Notes: a model not told the origin generated them from the letters alone. A DNA stretch of 64,000 nt from Winogradskyella echinorum (GCF_014297365.1 NZ_JACOQD010000001.1:1364001-1428000), one strand, 5' to 3'. Shown: positions 34,870-44,682, counted from the stretch's first letter. Numbers and translations: made by a program.

Positions 34870-35870
34870 TAATCCAACTTCTCAGTTAACTTCTTAAATA
34901 CTTTCTTAGGATTTTTATTCTCATAAAGCACGTCATACACAGCATTTATAATTGGTAATTTAGTCTTTTTGCTGTTTTTTTCGTTTAGTAAAAAGGCACT
35001 TTTAGTGGCATAATAACCTTCTGCTACCATATTCATTTCCATTTGTGCAGACTTTACAGTGTAGCCTTTGCCAATCATGTTACCGAACATTCTGTTTCTA
35101 GAAAACACGGAATAACCTGTAACCAATAAATCTCCTAAATAGGCTGAGTTATTGATGTTTCGTTTCATTTTGTGCATCTTTTTTATAAAACGCTTCATTT
35201 CTCTAATAGCATTGCTCATCAATACACTCTGAAAGTTGTCTCCATAGCCTAAGCCATGAGCAATTCCGGCAGCAATAGCATAAATATTTTTCAGCATTAC
35301 AGCGTACTCTACACCAATAATATCATCACTAATTTTTGTTTTAATATAATCACTCGATAAATTATCTGCTATAGCTTGCGCTTTTTCTGCATCTGCACAA
35401 GAAATGGTTAAATAAGATAACCGCTCTAAAGCAACCTCTTCTGCATGGCAAGGACCAGCAATAACCGCTATATTCTCAAAAGGAATTTTATAAATATCAT
35501 GAAAATGCTCACCTACCAATAAACCAGTTTCTGGGATTATACCTTTTACAGCTGAGACCAAAACTTTATTACTAATATCTGTAGTGAGTTTTTCTAATTC
35601 GCTATGCATAAATGCAGACGGAATAACAAAAATGAGCACATCTGCCCAATCTGCCATTTCATTTATATCATTGCTGAGCCTTAACTGTTCTGTATGAAAC
35701 TCAACCGAACTTAAATAACTAGGATTATGTTGTTCTTTTAATATATGTTCTTTGGTATAAACACTTCGCATATACCAACCAACTTCATCTAAGTTTTCGC
35801 AAAGCATTTTTACAATGGCTGTTGCCCAACTTCCAGCTCCAAAAACAGCATATTTTGTGGTACTACTCAT
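34869..35870 (-). CDS. gpsA: NAD(P)H-dependent glycerol-3-phosphate dehydrogenase
   Basis: 333 residues. Rossmann motif YAVFGAGSWATAIVKML at the start, VSAVKGIIP for the phosphate-binding strand, and IAGPCHAEEVALERLSYLTI matching the GPSHAEEV region. LKNIYAIAAGIAHGLGYGDN contains the catalytic Lys of the LKN motif. It reduces dihydroxyacetone phosphate to sn-glycerol 3-phosphate for phospholipids. It is followed directly by the RDD gene. Confidence 0.95.
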   Translation of the reverse strand: MSSTTKYAVFGAGSWATAIVKMLCENLDEVGWYMRSVYTKEHILKEQHNPSYLSSVEFHTEQLRLSNDINEMADWADVLIFVIPSAFMHSELEKLTTDISNKVLVSAVKGIIPETGLLVGEHFHDIYKIPFENIAVIAGPCHAEEVALERLSYLTISCADAEKAQAIADNLSSDYIKTKISDDIIGVEYAVMLKNIYAIAAGIAHGLGYGDNFQSVLMSNAIREMKRFIKKMHKMKRNINNSAYLGDLLVTGYSVFSRNRMFGNMIGKGYTVKSAQMEMNMVAEGYYATKSAFLLNEKNSKKTKLPIINAVYDVLYENKNPKKVFKKLTEKLD

Positions 35871-35895
35871 AGATTTTTGTGTCGATTATATATTT

Positions 35896-35903
35896 CAAAA
35901 GTA
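35896..35903 (-). promoter_or_regulatory. Putative -7 box (TACTTTTG) for gpsA
   Basis: On the minus strand TACTTTTG fits TAnnTTTG exactly and is 25 bases upstream of the gpsA ATG. Confidence 0.45.
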
Positions 35904-36019
35904 AGGAAACTTTTGTTATTTCTCTGTTATTTTGATTGCTGTTGAGAAACGATGTATTCTATTATAATTGCATATTAACTACCCTCAATATAACAGCATG
36001 GAAAAGATAAAAATTAATT

Positions 36020-36047
36020 TTTGGCACGCGTTTTGAAATTACCTTAG
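36020..36047 (+). promoter_or_regulatory. Putative promoter of the 36072 lipoprotein gene
   Basis: TTTG (36020-36023), a 16-base spacer, and TACCTTAG (36040-36047), one mismatch from TAnnTTTG. The ATG follows 24 bases later. Confidence 0.4.
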
Positions 36048-36071
36048 TAACAACCCTAAAAACGAAAGATT

Positions 36072-37019
36072 ATGAAGACATTAAAATTACTACTAGGATT
36101 TGCACTAAGTGCAGCATTGTTTACCTCATGTTATGTTGAGGAAGCACATATTAATGATAACCCAAGAGTTTCTTTAAATCAATTATTAAATTCTTACGAT
36201 TTATGGTATGTAGATATTAATGCTACTCAAGGTTATGGTGAAACACAGTTTCTACAAATTGCCTTTACGTTGAGTTTTGATAATGGTCGTTTATACGCTA
36301 ACAATAATTTAGTTGGTATAGGTAGTCAAGGTAATGGTTATGGAGTACAAATAGGTAATTATAGTGCTTATGATATGATATTGGATGTTGACCATGTTAT
36401 TGATGGTTTTGATAGTTTCGATGTTTATCAGGTAGATTATAACACCATTGAGTTATATAATCCATATAATGATACCTCATACTTTTTAGATGGTTACCAA
36501 CGATCAACATTTGATTATGATATGGTATTCTATGATAATATTCATTATTTCTTACAAGAGTACGAGGCTTGGGAAAAAACCTATACAAGTAATTTTGGTG
36601 CACTAAATGAGTTTGATAATGAAAACTACTTGCAGTTTTTATCTGGTGGTAACGACTCTACATTTAGAAGCTCGCAAGATGAAAATGTATACAATACAGA
36701 TAACATTTATTGGGATTATACAGGAGAATATGGTGTAGGAAATGTTAGTGGAAATATGTACCTAAAAACATTAACATTAGATTATGATTTCTTTGACAAT
36801 GAATTCTTTGAACTCAGCGTTATAGATGATAGTACAATTGAATTGCTGCATGCAGATTCTGGTACAGTTTACGAATTTTCAGGTAGAGCTTACATAGCTT
36901 ATTATAGAAGTTCTGATACACAAGGTAAAATTACCAAGCAATTAGATAAACCTAAGAAGCGTAAGCAAAAATCTAAAAAGGTTGAAAACCTAAGAGAAAA
37001 TACAAGAATTAGAAGCTAA
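36072..37019 (+). CDS. Flavobacterial lipoprotein of unknown function
   Basis: 315 residues. Leader MKTLKLLLGFALSAALFTSC with a lipobox (LFTSC, Cys20). The mature protein is rich in Tyr, Asp and Asn with beta-strand segments (LNSYDLWYVDINATQGYGET, FTLSFDNGRLYANNNLVGIG) and ends in a Lys/Arg-rich tail (KKRKQKSKK). I recall relatives labelled nicotinic acid mononucleotide adenyltransferase in databases, but no HxGH or other nucleotidyltransferase motif is present and the protein is exported, so that name looks wrong. It is a single gene with its own terminator. Confidence 0.75.
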   Translation: MKTLKLLLGFALSAALFTSCYVEEAHINDNPRVSLNQLLNSYDLWYVDINATQGYGETQFLQIAFTLSFDNGRLYANNNLVGIGSQGNGYGVQIGNYSAYDMILDVDHVIDGFDSFDVYQVDYNTIELYNPYNDTSYFLDGYQRSTFDYDMVFYDNIHYFLQEYEAWEKTYTSNFGALNEFDNENYLQFLSGGNDSTFRSSQDENVYNTDNIYWDYTGEYGVGNVSGNMYLKTLTLDYDFFDNEFFELSVIDDSTIELLHADSGTVYEFSGRAYIAYYRSSDTQGKITKQLDKPKKRKQKSKKVENLRENTRIRS

Positions 37020-37042
37020 ATTTTGGTTGGTTATTTAGTTTC

Positions 37043-37085
37043 AAAACGCTCAGATAAAACACTTGTTTTACTGAGCGTTTTTCTT
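37043..37085 (+). terminator. Rho-independent terminator
   Basis: Arms AAAACGCTCAG-ATAAAAC and GTTTTA-CTGAGCGTTTT pair with one bulged A; a T-rich tail follows. Confidence 0.85.
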
Positions 37086-37221
37086 TTATATAATTGATTT
37101 AGCTACTATTGATTATACCAAAAACATTAAATCTTATTTTGATGATTGAATTGCAAATACAAAAGATTTTCACCAACTTTACAAATACACGTTAAACGAA
37201 ATACTAATAAATACTAACATC

Positions 37222-37719
37222 ATGGGATTATTTTCATTTATTAAAAATGCAGGCGCCAAAGTTTTTGGCATTGGTAAAACAACAGAAGAAGAGGCTTCGG
37301 AGGCTAAAGCTGCAGCAGAAGCAAAGGAACTTAGAATAGAAGAAGCTGCTGCTCGAAATTTAGAAGAAACTATTGTAGATTTAGGTTTGCAAGTAGAAAA
37401 TCTTAATGTATTTGTAGATGATGAAATGGCAAGAGTATCTGGTAAGGCTTACAATCAGGCTACAAAAGAAAAAGTAGTTTTAGTAATAGGAAACACAGCA
37501 GGAATTGCAATAGTTGATGATCAAATGACAGTGGAGCATGTTGAGCCAGAAGCACAATTTCATACTGTAGAAAGCGGAGATACTTTAGGCAAAATTGCAA
37601 AGCATTATTACGGAAATGCAATGAAATACCCCGAAATTTTTGAGGCTAATAAACCAATGCTTAAAGATCCCGATAAGATTTATCCTGGGCAAGTTCTAAG
37701 GATTCCGCATTTGGATTAA
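37222..37719 (+). CDS. lysM: BON and LysM domain protein (Kbp/YgaU type)
   Basis: 165 residues, no signal peptide. After a start MGLFSFIKNAGAKVFGIG comes an Ala/Glu-rich helix, then a BON-like domain (about 45-100, LGLQVENLNVFVDDEMARVS), and a C-terminal LysM domain (about 113-165, FHTVESGDTLGKIAKHYYGN, PDKIYPGQVLRIP). The organisation equals E. coli Kbp (YgaU), a cytoplasmic K+-binding protein. It is a single gene between two terminators. Confidence 0.92.
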   Translation: MGLFSFIKNAGAKVFGIGKTTEEEASEAKAAAEAKELRIEEAAARNLEETIVDLGLQVENLNVFVDDEMARVSGKAYNQATKEKVVLVIGNTAGIAIVDDQMTVEHVEPEAQFHTVESGDTLGKIAKHYYGNAMKYPEIFEANKPMLKDPDKIYPGQVLRIPHLD

Positions 37720-37730
37720 TTAAAATTCAT

Positions 37731-37768
37731 AAAAAAACCTGCAAATGTAAATAAGCAGGTTTTTTATT
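37731..37768. terminator. Rho-independent terminator between convergent genes
   Basis: Arms AAAAAAACCTGC and GCAGGTTTTTT with a 12-base loop; T-run on the right, A-run on the left, so it can act on both strands. Confidence 0.85.
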
Positions 37769-37783
37769 TTTTGACAAATGAAT

Positions 37784-39085
37784 TTATAGACTTTTTAGAA
37801 CAACTTCTAAAGCCTCATAATCATAAGGTTTAGCCATAATAATCTTAGAACTACTAAGTAAAAAATACATTGGTGTTGCAGCTACTCCATAGGTTTTTAC
37901 AATTGGGTTGTCCCATTTTCCTAAACCTATATTATGAATAAAGTTTGGATACTTTTTTATTTCTTCAGTCCAATCTTTGGTGTTATCTTCTAAACCAAAA
38001 GCAACAACCTTTAATTTAGGATATTGTGCTACTAATTCTTTTACTTTAGGCAATTCATTTAAACAGTGACCACATCCACTACTCCAAAAAATAAGAAGAT
38101 AATTTTCTGAACCTTCTAATTGATGTAAACTTGTGTTTTTATCGTTAGAAGCAATTTCAAAATCTGGTGCTTTAGTACCAATAGAGGTGTTTTTATAAGA
38201 CGAAATAGTTTCAGCCAATACCTTATTTTCAGTTTTATTAGCTAAATCTAATAAATACTTTTCTGTAATATAATTTGCTACGTCGTGATTTTCTAAAGTC
38301 ACAAAACGTTGCCATAGTATTTCTAAAAGGCTCGTTTTTATAATTAAATCATTATTGCTAATTGCTGTAGCAACATCATCAATATGTTTCTTATAAGTAG
38401 CATCACTCGGATTTTCAACAATGTTAAACACATAAGACGTAACTCTATCTACTAAAAATGTAGAACTTTGTAATAAATAATTACTAAAATCAATAGCGTT
38501 GAGATACTGATGTTTTAAGTTTTTAGAATAAGTACTTAAATCTTCATAAGTTGTAGGAATATAAGGTCTATTAGCTAAAATAAAAGCAGCTACTAGTTTT
38601 CCGTTTGCAGATTCCTCATATGCTAATTGGGTGTCTTTTAAAACCTTAAAAATTGAGTTAAATCCTTCTTTATCTGTGTTTTCTTTAGAGTAATAATTGC
38701 TGATGGTTTGGTTAATCATGTCTATACTTTTTAGGTAAGATAGCCAAAGTTTGTTTTCATCAGATTCAGTAAATTCTACTCCTTTATCATAGCTAAAGTT
38801 AAATGCTACAGTTTCTTTACCATCATAGATAAAATCGAAGTTATTTTCTTCTGGTGGAACCGCATAAACAATTTTATAAATACCTGGTGTTACGGTTGAA
38901 TCTAGTGGAATTTGAAAGTTACCCTCACTATCTAATTCACCACGATTAACGTAATTGGCACCTTGAGGTGTCGCCTGATATAAAAATGCATAAGAAAACT
39001 CTTCTGCAGGAGAGAAATTTCCTTTTACCGATTGTGCAAAAGGTATCAAAGGTAATAGTAAAAAGAAAATTAATAGTTTCTTCAT
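37784..39085 (-). CDS. TlpA-like thioredoxin-fold protein, exported
   Basis: 433 residues. Signal peptide MKKLLIFFLLLPLIPFAQS, a DUF4369-like beta domain (about 20-105), a helical middle region, and a C-terminal thioredoxin-like domain (about 300-433) with GTKAPDFEI and the redox site CGHC (Cys338, Cys341) in FWSSGCGHC. Such proteins reduce or shuffle disulfides in the periplasm. Its stop is 16 bases from the shared terminator. It is 26 bases downstream of the BatD-like gene on the same strand and may be co-transcribed with it. Confidence 0.9.
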   Translation of the reverse strand: MKKLLIFFLLLPLIPFAQSVKGNFSPAEEFSYAFLYQATPQGANYVNRGELDSEGNFQIPLDSTVTPGIYKIVYAVPPEENNFDFIYDGKETVAFNFSYDKGVEFTESDENKLWLSYLKSIDMINQTISNYYSKENTDKEGFNSIFKVLKDTQLAYEESANGKLVAAFILANRPYIPTTYEDLSTYSKNLKHQYLNAIDFSNYLLQSSTFLVDRVTSYVFNIVENPSDATYKKHIDDVATAISNNDLIIKTSLLEILWQRFVTLENHDVANYITEKYLLDLANKTENKVLAETISSYKNTSIGTKAPDFEIASNDKNTSLHQLEGSENYLLIFWSSGCGHCLNELPKVKELVAQYPKLKVVAFGLEDNTKDWTEEIKKYPNFIHNIGLGKWDNPIVKTYGVAATPMYFLLSSSKIIMAKPYDYEALEVVLKSL

Positions 39086-39111
39086 TATGAGTTGAGATTT
39101 ATAAGGTTTAA

Positions 39112-39843
39112 TTACTTATTTTTTAATTCAATTTTTTCGAGATCAATTTTTTCTGGTAAATGTTCAAAATCTTTTTTAGATAGTGTATAAGACCCATCAA
39201 AATTATCTTTAAATTCAATTCTATACTTTTTAATTGAATAAGAAAAACCGACTTCCATTTGCTTGGAGTCCTTTGATGTTAACGTATGAGATGATGAGCT
39301 ATAGTTGCTTAACTCAATTCCATCAGTTAATTCTTCATGCAATTCTGCAAATTCTTTTCCTTTAGGTAAAACTCCTCCAATAGTATGCGAAAAACCTCCA
39401 TCTTCATGTTCTTTAAAATTCGATTCGTTTTCAATTAATTGTTCTAGAATAATATATTTTTCTCCTTCAAATTCGGTCAATCTTACCCAAACTCCTCTTT
39501 CAATTGGCAATTCTGGTAAAACGTTTACCTCAATGATATCTGTAAAATATTTTGTACCATTAAACTCAAAATTAAATGGCCCTATTTTATGTTTTTTTGC
39601 TTTTTTAAAAACAATTACTCTCTCAAAACTTTTAGAATGCATCGCAAACAATGAAGAATTTGAAAATTCAATGTTTTTACCTAATTTATTTTTAAAGTAG
39701 TCATTTAAAAAGTCCATGTCTATAGAAAACGTTACACTTTGTCCAACTCTAGGTTCTGGATTGTCAATTTCAATTTTTAGTTTTTCTTGGCCGATGAGAC
39801 CTATTGAACAAAATAATAAAAGCAATAGTGTAATTTTCTTCAT
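39112..39843 (-). CDS. Secreted protein with BatD-like Ig domain
   Basis: 243 residues. Signal peptide MKKITLLLLLFCSIGLIG ends before QEKLKIEIDNPEPRVGQSVT, a beta-sandwich opening close to that of BatD. The segment HKIGPFNFEFNGTKYFTDII matches the second half of that domain, where BatD has the GP..v.v.G..y turn. No membrane helix follows, so it is a free periplasmic domain. The rest is unrecognised. It precedes the TlpA-like gene by 26 bases. Confidence 0.62.
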   Translation of the reverse strand: MKKITLLLLLFCSIGLIGQEKLKIEIDNPEPRVGQSVTFSIDMDFLNDYFKNKLGKNIEFSNSSLFAMHSKSFERVIVFKKAKKHKIGPFNFEFNGTKYFTDIIEVNVLPELPIERGVWVRLTEFEGEKYIILEQLIENESNFKEHEDGGFSHTIGGVLPKGKEFAELHEELTDGIELSNYSSSSHTLTSKDSKQMEVGFSYSIKKYRIEFKDNFDGSYTLSKKDFEHLPEKIDLEKIELKNK

Positions 39844-39882
39844 AATTTTTTTCTATTTATAATAACGGCAAAAATTACGCCA

Positions 39883-40746
39883 TTATTTGGTTTTGGACCT
39901 AATACTTTCTATAACTACAGTAGCTAAAATTAAAGCACCTCCAACAAATGTATGTATTGTTGGTATTTCATTCAAGAAAAAGTAGGCAATTATAATTCCT
40001 GTAACGGGTTGTATACTACCAATTATACTTGCTGTACTTGCTTTAAAGTATTTTAAACTACTAACAAATAAAGTGTGCCCAATAGCTGTAGTCATTAAGG
40101 CTAGTAGAATAACATAAGGGTACTGCGTGGTAATATTACTTGTATCCATAAAAAACAGCACAGGTACTAAGACCACACTAATTATAGCTACCTGGTAAAA
40201 CATTAGCATTGTACTGTTGTAATTAGCTACATGGTTTTTTAGAATGAGAATTCTAATGGCATAACACAATGCTGAAAGAATTCCGAATAAAATACCTTGT
40301 AAATAACCACTTTCTATGTTAAAATCTGGTGCTAAAATATAAATACCAAGAAGTACCATTAGTCCTAAAACAATATGTATAGGATCTAATTTTGTTTTAG
40401 AAAATAAAGGTTCTAGTAGTGCAATAATTACAGGAAATGTAAAAATAGACAACATACCAATTGCTACATTAGATAATTTTAAAGCATAGAAATAGGTAAT
40501 CCAATGTGCACCCATTAATAAGGCTGCAATAAAAAATGTCCAACGGTCTTTACCGTAATTAATCTTTAAGTTAATGCCTTTATACCAACAAAAAAGTAAT
40601 AAAAAGATTGCTGCTAAAATTGCACGCCACCATATTATGACAGATGTAGGCATGTTAATATATTTGCCTAATGCACCAGAGGTACTAATAAAAATTGTCC
40701 CAACTAAGAGCCACAATAAATGATTTAAATGACCTTTATCATTCAT
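39883..40746 (-). CDS. DMT-superfamily (EamA) transporter
   Basis: 287 residues with ten predicted membrane helices in two EamA repeats (LWLLVGTIFISTSGALGKYI; LQGILFGILSALCYAIRILI). The repeat-end motifs KYFKASTASIIGSIQPVTG and FFLNEIPTIHTFVGGALILA are typical. EamA carriers export metabolites or take up small molecules; the substrate is not predictable. Its ATG at 40746 lies inside the last codons of mfd (8-base overlap), so expression is coupled to mfd. Confidence 0.9.
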   Translation of the reverse strand: MNDKGHLNHLLWLLVGTIFISTSGALGKYINMPTSVIIWWRAILAAIFLLLFCWYKGINLKINYGKDRWTFFIAALLMGAHWITYFYALKLSNVAIGMLSIFTFPVIIALLEPLFSKTKLDPIHIVLGLMVLLGIYILAPDFNIESGYLQGILFGILSALCYAIRILILKNHVANYNSTMLMFYQVAIISVVLVPVLFFMDTSNITTQYPYVILLALMTTAIGHTLFVSSLKYFKASTASIIGSIQPVTGIIIAYFFLNEIPTIHTFVGGALILATVVIESIRSKTK

Positions 40747-43700
40747 TTATTTTAGATAATGCAACAAGTGCTTGTTTGGTAGATTTTATATTTTCGAAAG
40801 TAAGTAGTAATCTAAGTCCTTTACGTGTTTGTTTTTCTTTCATTTTGCATTTACCAACATTCATCTGCACAAATTGTAAGACTTTAGTAAACGCTTCGCT
40901 TTGATAAAATCCGCTTTGTTGATCTTGAATAAAATAACCAATCAGTTTGCCTTTTTTCATTATGAGTTTTTCAATTCCCATTTTGGTGGCAATCCATTTG
41001 AGACGTACACTATCTAATAAATCTGATACTTGAGAAGGTAATTCACCAAAACGGTCAATAATTTCAGATTCAAATTTGTCTAAATCTTCATCTGTTTTTA
41101 TTTCGTTTAGTTTCGTATAAAGGTTTAAACGTTCGGTAATATTATTAACGTAATCATCTGGAAAAAGCAATTCAAAATCTGTATCAATGGTTATATCTTT
41201 AACATACTGTTTTGGTTTACCGTCGTCTTTATATAAATCTGCAAACTCAGACTCTTTTAGTTCTTCAATAGCTTCGTTTAGTATTTTCTGATACGTATCA
41301 AAACCGATATCATTAATAAAACCACTTTGTTCTCCACCCAATAAATCACCAGCTCCTCTAATTTCTAAATCTTTCATGGCTATATTAAATCCACTACCAA
41401 GTTCTGTAAATTGTTCTAGGGCTGTAATACGTTTACGAGCATCCGTAGTCATTGCCGAATACTCTGGAGTAATAAAGTAACAGAAGGCTTTTTTGTTACT
41501 ACGACCAACACGACCTCGCATTTGGTGTAAGTCGCTTAGTCCAAAATTATTCGCATTATTTATAAAAATAGTGTTGGCATTTGGTACATCTAAGCCACTT
41601 TCAATAATAGTCGTACTCACTAAAACGTCAAATTCGCCATTCATAAAAGCAAGCATCAATTGCTCAAGTTTTTTTCCATCGAGTTGTCCATGACCTATAC
41701 CTATTTTAGCATCTGGAACTAAGCGCTGAATCATACCAGCGACTTCTTTAATATTTTCAATACGATTATGAATAAAGAATACTTGTCCACCACGTTGAAT
41801 CTCATAACTCACAGCATCTCTAATCGTTTCTTCATTAAAACGGATAACGTGGCTTTCTATAGGATACCTGTTTGGAGGAGCTGTTGTAATTACAGACAAA
41901 TCTCTAGCCGCCATTAAACTAAATTGAAGTGTTCTAGGTATTGGAGTGGCCGTTAATGTAAGTACATCAACATTTTCTTTTATGGTTTTAAGCCGTTCCT
42001 TTACTGCAACACCAAATTTTTGTTCTTCATCAACAATGAGTAAACCTAAATCTTTAAACTTCACTTTAGGATTTGCCAACTGATGCGTGCCTATAATGAT
42101 GTCCACACTCCCCTTTTCAAGCCCTTCTAATGTTTCTCGTTTTTCTTTAGCTGTTCTAAATCGGTTAACATAATCTACAGTTACAGGAAAATCTTTTAAT
42201 CTTTCTTTAAAAGTCCTAGAATGTTGATAAGCTAAAATTGTGGTAGGTACTAAAACGGCAACTTGCTTACCATTATCTACAGCCTTAAAAGCCGCTCTTA
42301 TGGCAACTTCGGTTTTACCAAAACCAACATCTCCGCAAACCAAACGGTCCATTGGTCTTTCACTTTCCATATCAGCTTTTATATCTGCTGTAGATGTGAT
42401 TTGGTCTGGTGTATCTTCATAAACAAACGAGGCTTCTAACTCATGTTGCATATGGCTATCTGGCGCGTATTGAAATCCCTTTTTTAGTTTTCTTTTGGCA
42501 TATAACTTTATAAGGTTAAACGCTATTTCCTTAACACGAGACTTGGTTTTTTGTTTAAGTGTTTTCCAGGCTTTACTACCTAATTTGTAAACCGTTGGTG
42601 GTTTACCATCTTTGCCATTAAACTTGGTGATTTTGTGTAATGAGTGAATGCTGAGATATAAAATATCGCGCTCACCATAAACCAATTTTATAGCCTCTTG
42701 TTTTTTACCTTCGACATCAATTTTTTGTAATCCGCCAAATTTCCCTATTCCATGGTCTATGTGAGTTACATAATCACCAATTTCGAGATTAGTAAGCTCT
42801 TTTAATGTGATGGCTTGTTTCTTTGCGTAACCATTTTTTAGATGAAATTTATGATAACGGTCAAAAATTTGATGATCTGTATAAACCGCAATTTTGTGTT
42901 CGGTATCTATAAAACCTTGGTATAGAGAAAGAACAATCGTTTTGTAATGTACCTCACCTTCATGATCTTCAAAAATATCATGGAAGCGTTTTGCTTGTTG
43001 TTCACTTACGCATGTAATGTAATTGGTAATACCATTTTGGTGATTTTCATTTAAGTCTTCAATCAATAAATTAAATTGTTTATTGAAAGCTGGCTGCGGT
43101 TTTGTGTTATAAGTAATGACCTGATTACTCATTATGGCTGTAGAGCCAAACTCTACTAGACAATATTCTAAAAACTGACGTTTTATTAATTCTGAATTAC
43201 AATATAATTCTTCAGGTGAAGCATGTTTTATTTCTCCCGATAAGGCATTGTATGCTTCGGTGGCTTTACTATAGAAGTCATCAATTCTAGAAAATATAAG
43301 CGATGCATTTTTAGAAAAAACTACTGTTTTATTAGAAATATATTTTAAAAAACTCTCGCGCTGTTCGGCAATTAATTTATTCGCTACATTAGGAATAATA
43401 CTAACCTTTTTAATGCGCTCTGTTGATAGTTGCGTCTCTACATCAAAGGTTCTAATACTATCAACTTCGTCACCAAAAAACTCAATACGATAAGGTTCGT
43501 CATGCGAAAATGAAAATACATCTACTATACCACCTCGTACAGAAAAATCACCAGGCTCTGTTACAAAATCTACGCGTTTAAACTTGTATTCAAATAATAC
43601 TTCGTTTACAAAATCGATGCTCAATTCGTTACCAACAGAAATTTTCAACGTATTTTTTTCTAGCTCTCTTTTAGTAATCACTTTTTCAAAAAGTGCATCA

Positions 43701-44074
43701 GGATAGGTAACAATAACACAAGGTTTTTTACGCGAATTTATTCGGTTTAAAACTTCGGCTCTTAAAAGTACATTGGCATTATTAGTTTCCTCGTTTTGAT
43801 AGGGTCTGCGATAACTGGCAGGATAGAACAACACATCTTTATCATTAATTAATTGTTCTAAATCATTTAGGTAATAAGCAGCTTCTTCTTTATCATCAAA
43901 AACAACTAAAAATGGTTTGTCTGCTGTTTTAAAAGCTTCTGAAATTGTAATAGAAAAAGAAGACCCGACTAGTCCTTTTAAATGGGTGTTTAGTTCGGTT
44001 TGGGCAATAGCATTTTGCAGATTTTGCAATTGCAAAGTCTGAGCGAATGTTTGGGAAATGAAGGTTTTACTCAA
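40739..44074 (-). CDS. mfd: Transcription-repair coupling factor Mfd
   Basis: 1111 residues. Order of domains: UvrB-like N-terminal region (about 20-330), CarD-like RNA-polymerase-interaction domain (from about 435, IGDYVTHIDHGIGKFGGLQK), then the SF2 translocase with Walker A CGDVGFGKTEVA, DEEQ box VDEEQKFGV, TATPIPRTLQFSLMAARDLS and QMRGRVGRS, and the C-terminal TRCF domain. It removes RNA polymerase stalled at lesions and recruits UvrA. The length is near the Bacteroidota norm. It overlaps the DMT gene by 8 bases and has its own promoter box. Confidence 0.97.
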   Translation of the reverse strand: MSKTFISQTFAQTLQLQNLQNAIAQTELNTHLKGLVGSSFSITISEAFKTADKPFLVVFDDKEEAAYYLNDLEQLINDKDVLFYPASYRRPYQNEETNNANVLLRAEVLNRINSRKKPCVIVTYPDALFEKVITKRELEKNTLKISVGNELSIDFVNEVLFEYKFKRVDFVTEPGDFSVRGGIVDVFSFSHDEPYRIEFFGDEVDSIRTFDVETQLSTERIKKVSIIPNVANKLIAEQRESFLKYISNKTVVFSKNASLIFSRIDDFYSKATEAYNALSGEIKHASPEELYCNSELIKRQFLEYCLVEFGSTAIMSNQVITYNTKPQPAFNKQFNLLIEDLNENHQNGITNYITCVSEQQAKRFHDIFEDHEGEVHYKTIVLSLYQGFIDTEHKIAVYTDHQIFDRYHKFHLKNGYAKKQAITLKELTNLEIGDYVTHIDHGIGKFGGLQKIDVEGKKQEAIKLVYGERDILYLSIHSLHKITKFNGKDGKPPTVYKLGSKAWKTLKQKTKSRVKEIAFNLIKLYAKRKLKKGFQYAPDSHMQHELEASFVYEDTPDQITSTADIKADMESERPMDRLVCGDVGFGKTEVAIRAAFKAVDNGKQVAVLVPTTILAYQHSRTFKERLKDFPVTVDYVNRFRTAKEKRETLEGLEKGSVDIIIGTHQLANPKVKFKDLGLLIVDEEQKFGVAVKERLKTIKENVDVLTLTATPIPRTLQFSLMAARDLSVITTAPPNRYPIESHVIRFNEETIRDAVSYEIQRGGQVFFIHNRIENIKEVAGMIQRLVPDAKIGIGHGQLDGKKLEQLMLAFMNGEFDVLVSTTIIESGLDVPNANTIFINNANNFGLSDLHQMRGRVGRSNKKAFCYFITPEYSAMTTDARKRITALEQFTELGSGFNIAMKDLEIRGAGDLLGGEQSGFINDIGFDTYQKILNEAIEELKESEFADLYKDDGKPKQYVKDITIDTDFELLFPDDYVNNITERLNLYTKLNEIKTDEDLDKFESEIIDRFGELPSQVSDLLDSVRLKWIATKMGIEKLIMKKGKLIGYFIQDQQSGFYQSEAFTKVLQFVQMNVGKCKMKEKQTRKGLRLLLTFENIKSTKQALVALSKINE

Positions 44075-44092
44075 GTTCCTTTATTTGAGGTG

Positions 44093-44100
44093 CAAATATA
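44093..44100 (-). promoter_or_regulatory. Putative -7 box (TATATTTG) for mfd
   Basis: On the minus strand TATATTTG is an exact -7 match 18 bases before the mfd ATG. Confidence 0.5.
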
Positions 44101-44144
44101 AAATATTTTGAAGCTTTATTTATGATAAATGCTTCGAATAGATT

Positions 44145-44152
44145 TATATTTG
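44145..44152 (+). promoter_or_regulatory. Putative -7 box (TATATTTG) for the TerB-like gene
   Basis: TATATTTG, identical to the mfd box on the other strand, 25 bases before the ATG at 44178. Confidence 0.5.
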
Positions 44153-44177
44153 CACTGACTTAAAAAACTTAATATAT

Positions 44178-44609
44178 ATGTCATTTTCAGAATTATTTGA
44201 GAGCGGGTTTAAAAAGCGTAATGAAGACCATTTTGCAGCTATAGTTAGAGTTGCAATGAGTGATGGTATCATAGATGAGCAAGAAAAAGCGTTTTTAGAC
44301 CGTTTAGCTACAAGATTAGATATTACAGATAACGATTATAAAGTTATACTTAAAGATTATAAAAGCCATCCAATTAATCCGCCAATATCTTACGATGAGC
44401 GTTTAGAACGTTTATACGATTTGGCTCGTATGGTATGGATAGATGATATTGAAGGTCCAAATCAGCATGCTTTATTAGAAAAGTTATGTGTTGGTCTTGG
44501 ATTCAACTCAGATAACGTAAAGTACATTGCAGATAAAGCATTAACTTTAGCTCACGATAAAGTAGATTTAGATGCCTTTATGGAAGGTATTAAGTCTATG
44601 AACGAGTAA
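44178..44609 (+). CDS. TerB family tellurite resistance-like protein
   Basis: 143 residues, cytoplasmic and helical. The TerB-type core FAAIVRVAMSDGIIDEQEKA carries an acidic site (SDGIIDEQE) where TerB binds metal, and a second acidic repeat WIDDIEGPNQHALLEKL follows about 70 residues later. Relationship to tellurite itself is not implied by this family in Bacteroidota; it probably acts in metal or membrane stress. It is a single gene with its own promoter and terminator. Confidence 0.85.
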   Translation: MSFSELFESGFKKRNEDHFAAIVRVAMSDGIIDEQEKAFLDRLATRLDITDNDYKVILKDYKSHPINPPISYDERLERLYDLARMVWIDDIEGPNQHALLEKLCVGLGFNSDNVKYIADKALTLAHDKVDLDAFMEGIKSMNE

Positions 44610-44615
44610 ACACCC

Positions 44616-44663
44616 ACAACATAAAAAAAAGCGAACTTAGAAAGTTCGCTTTTTTTATGTTGT
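44616..44663. terminator. Strong bidirectional terminator
   Basis: A hairpin with a stem of 22 pairs: ACAACAT, A-run, GCGAACTT on the left against AAGTTCGC, T-run, ATGTTGT on the right, loop of three bases. It lies between convergent terB-like and fbp genes. Confidence 0.9.
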
Positions 44664-44682
44664 ATATTATAGTTGAATATAT

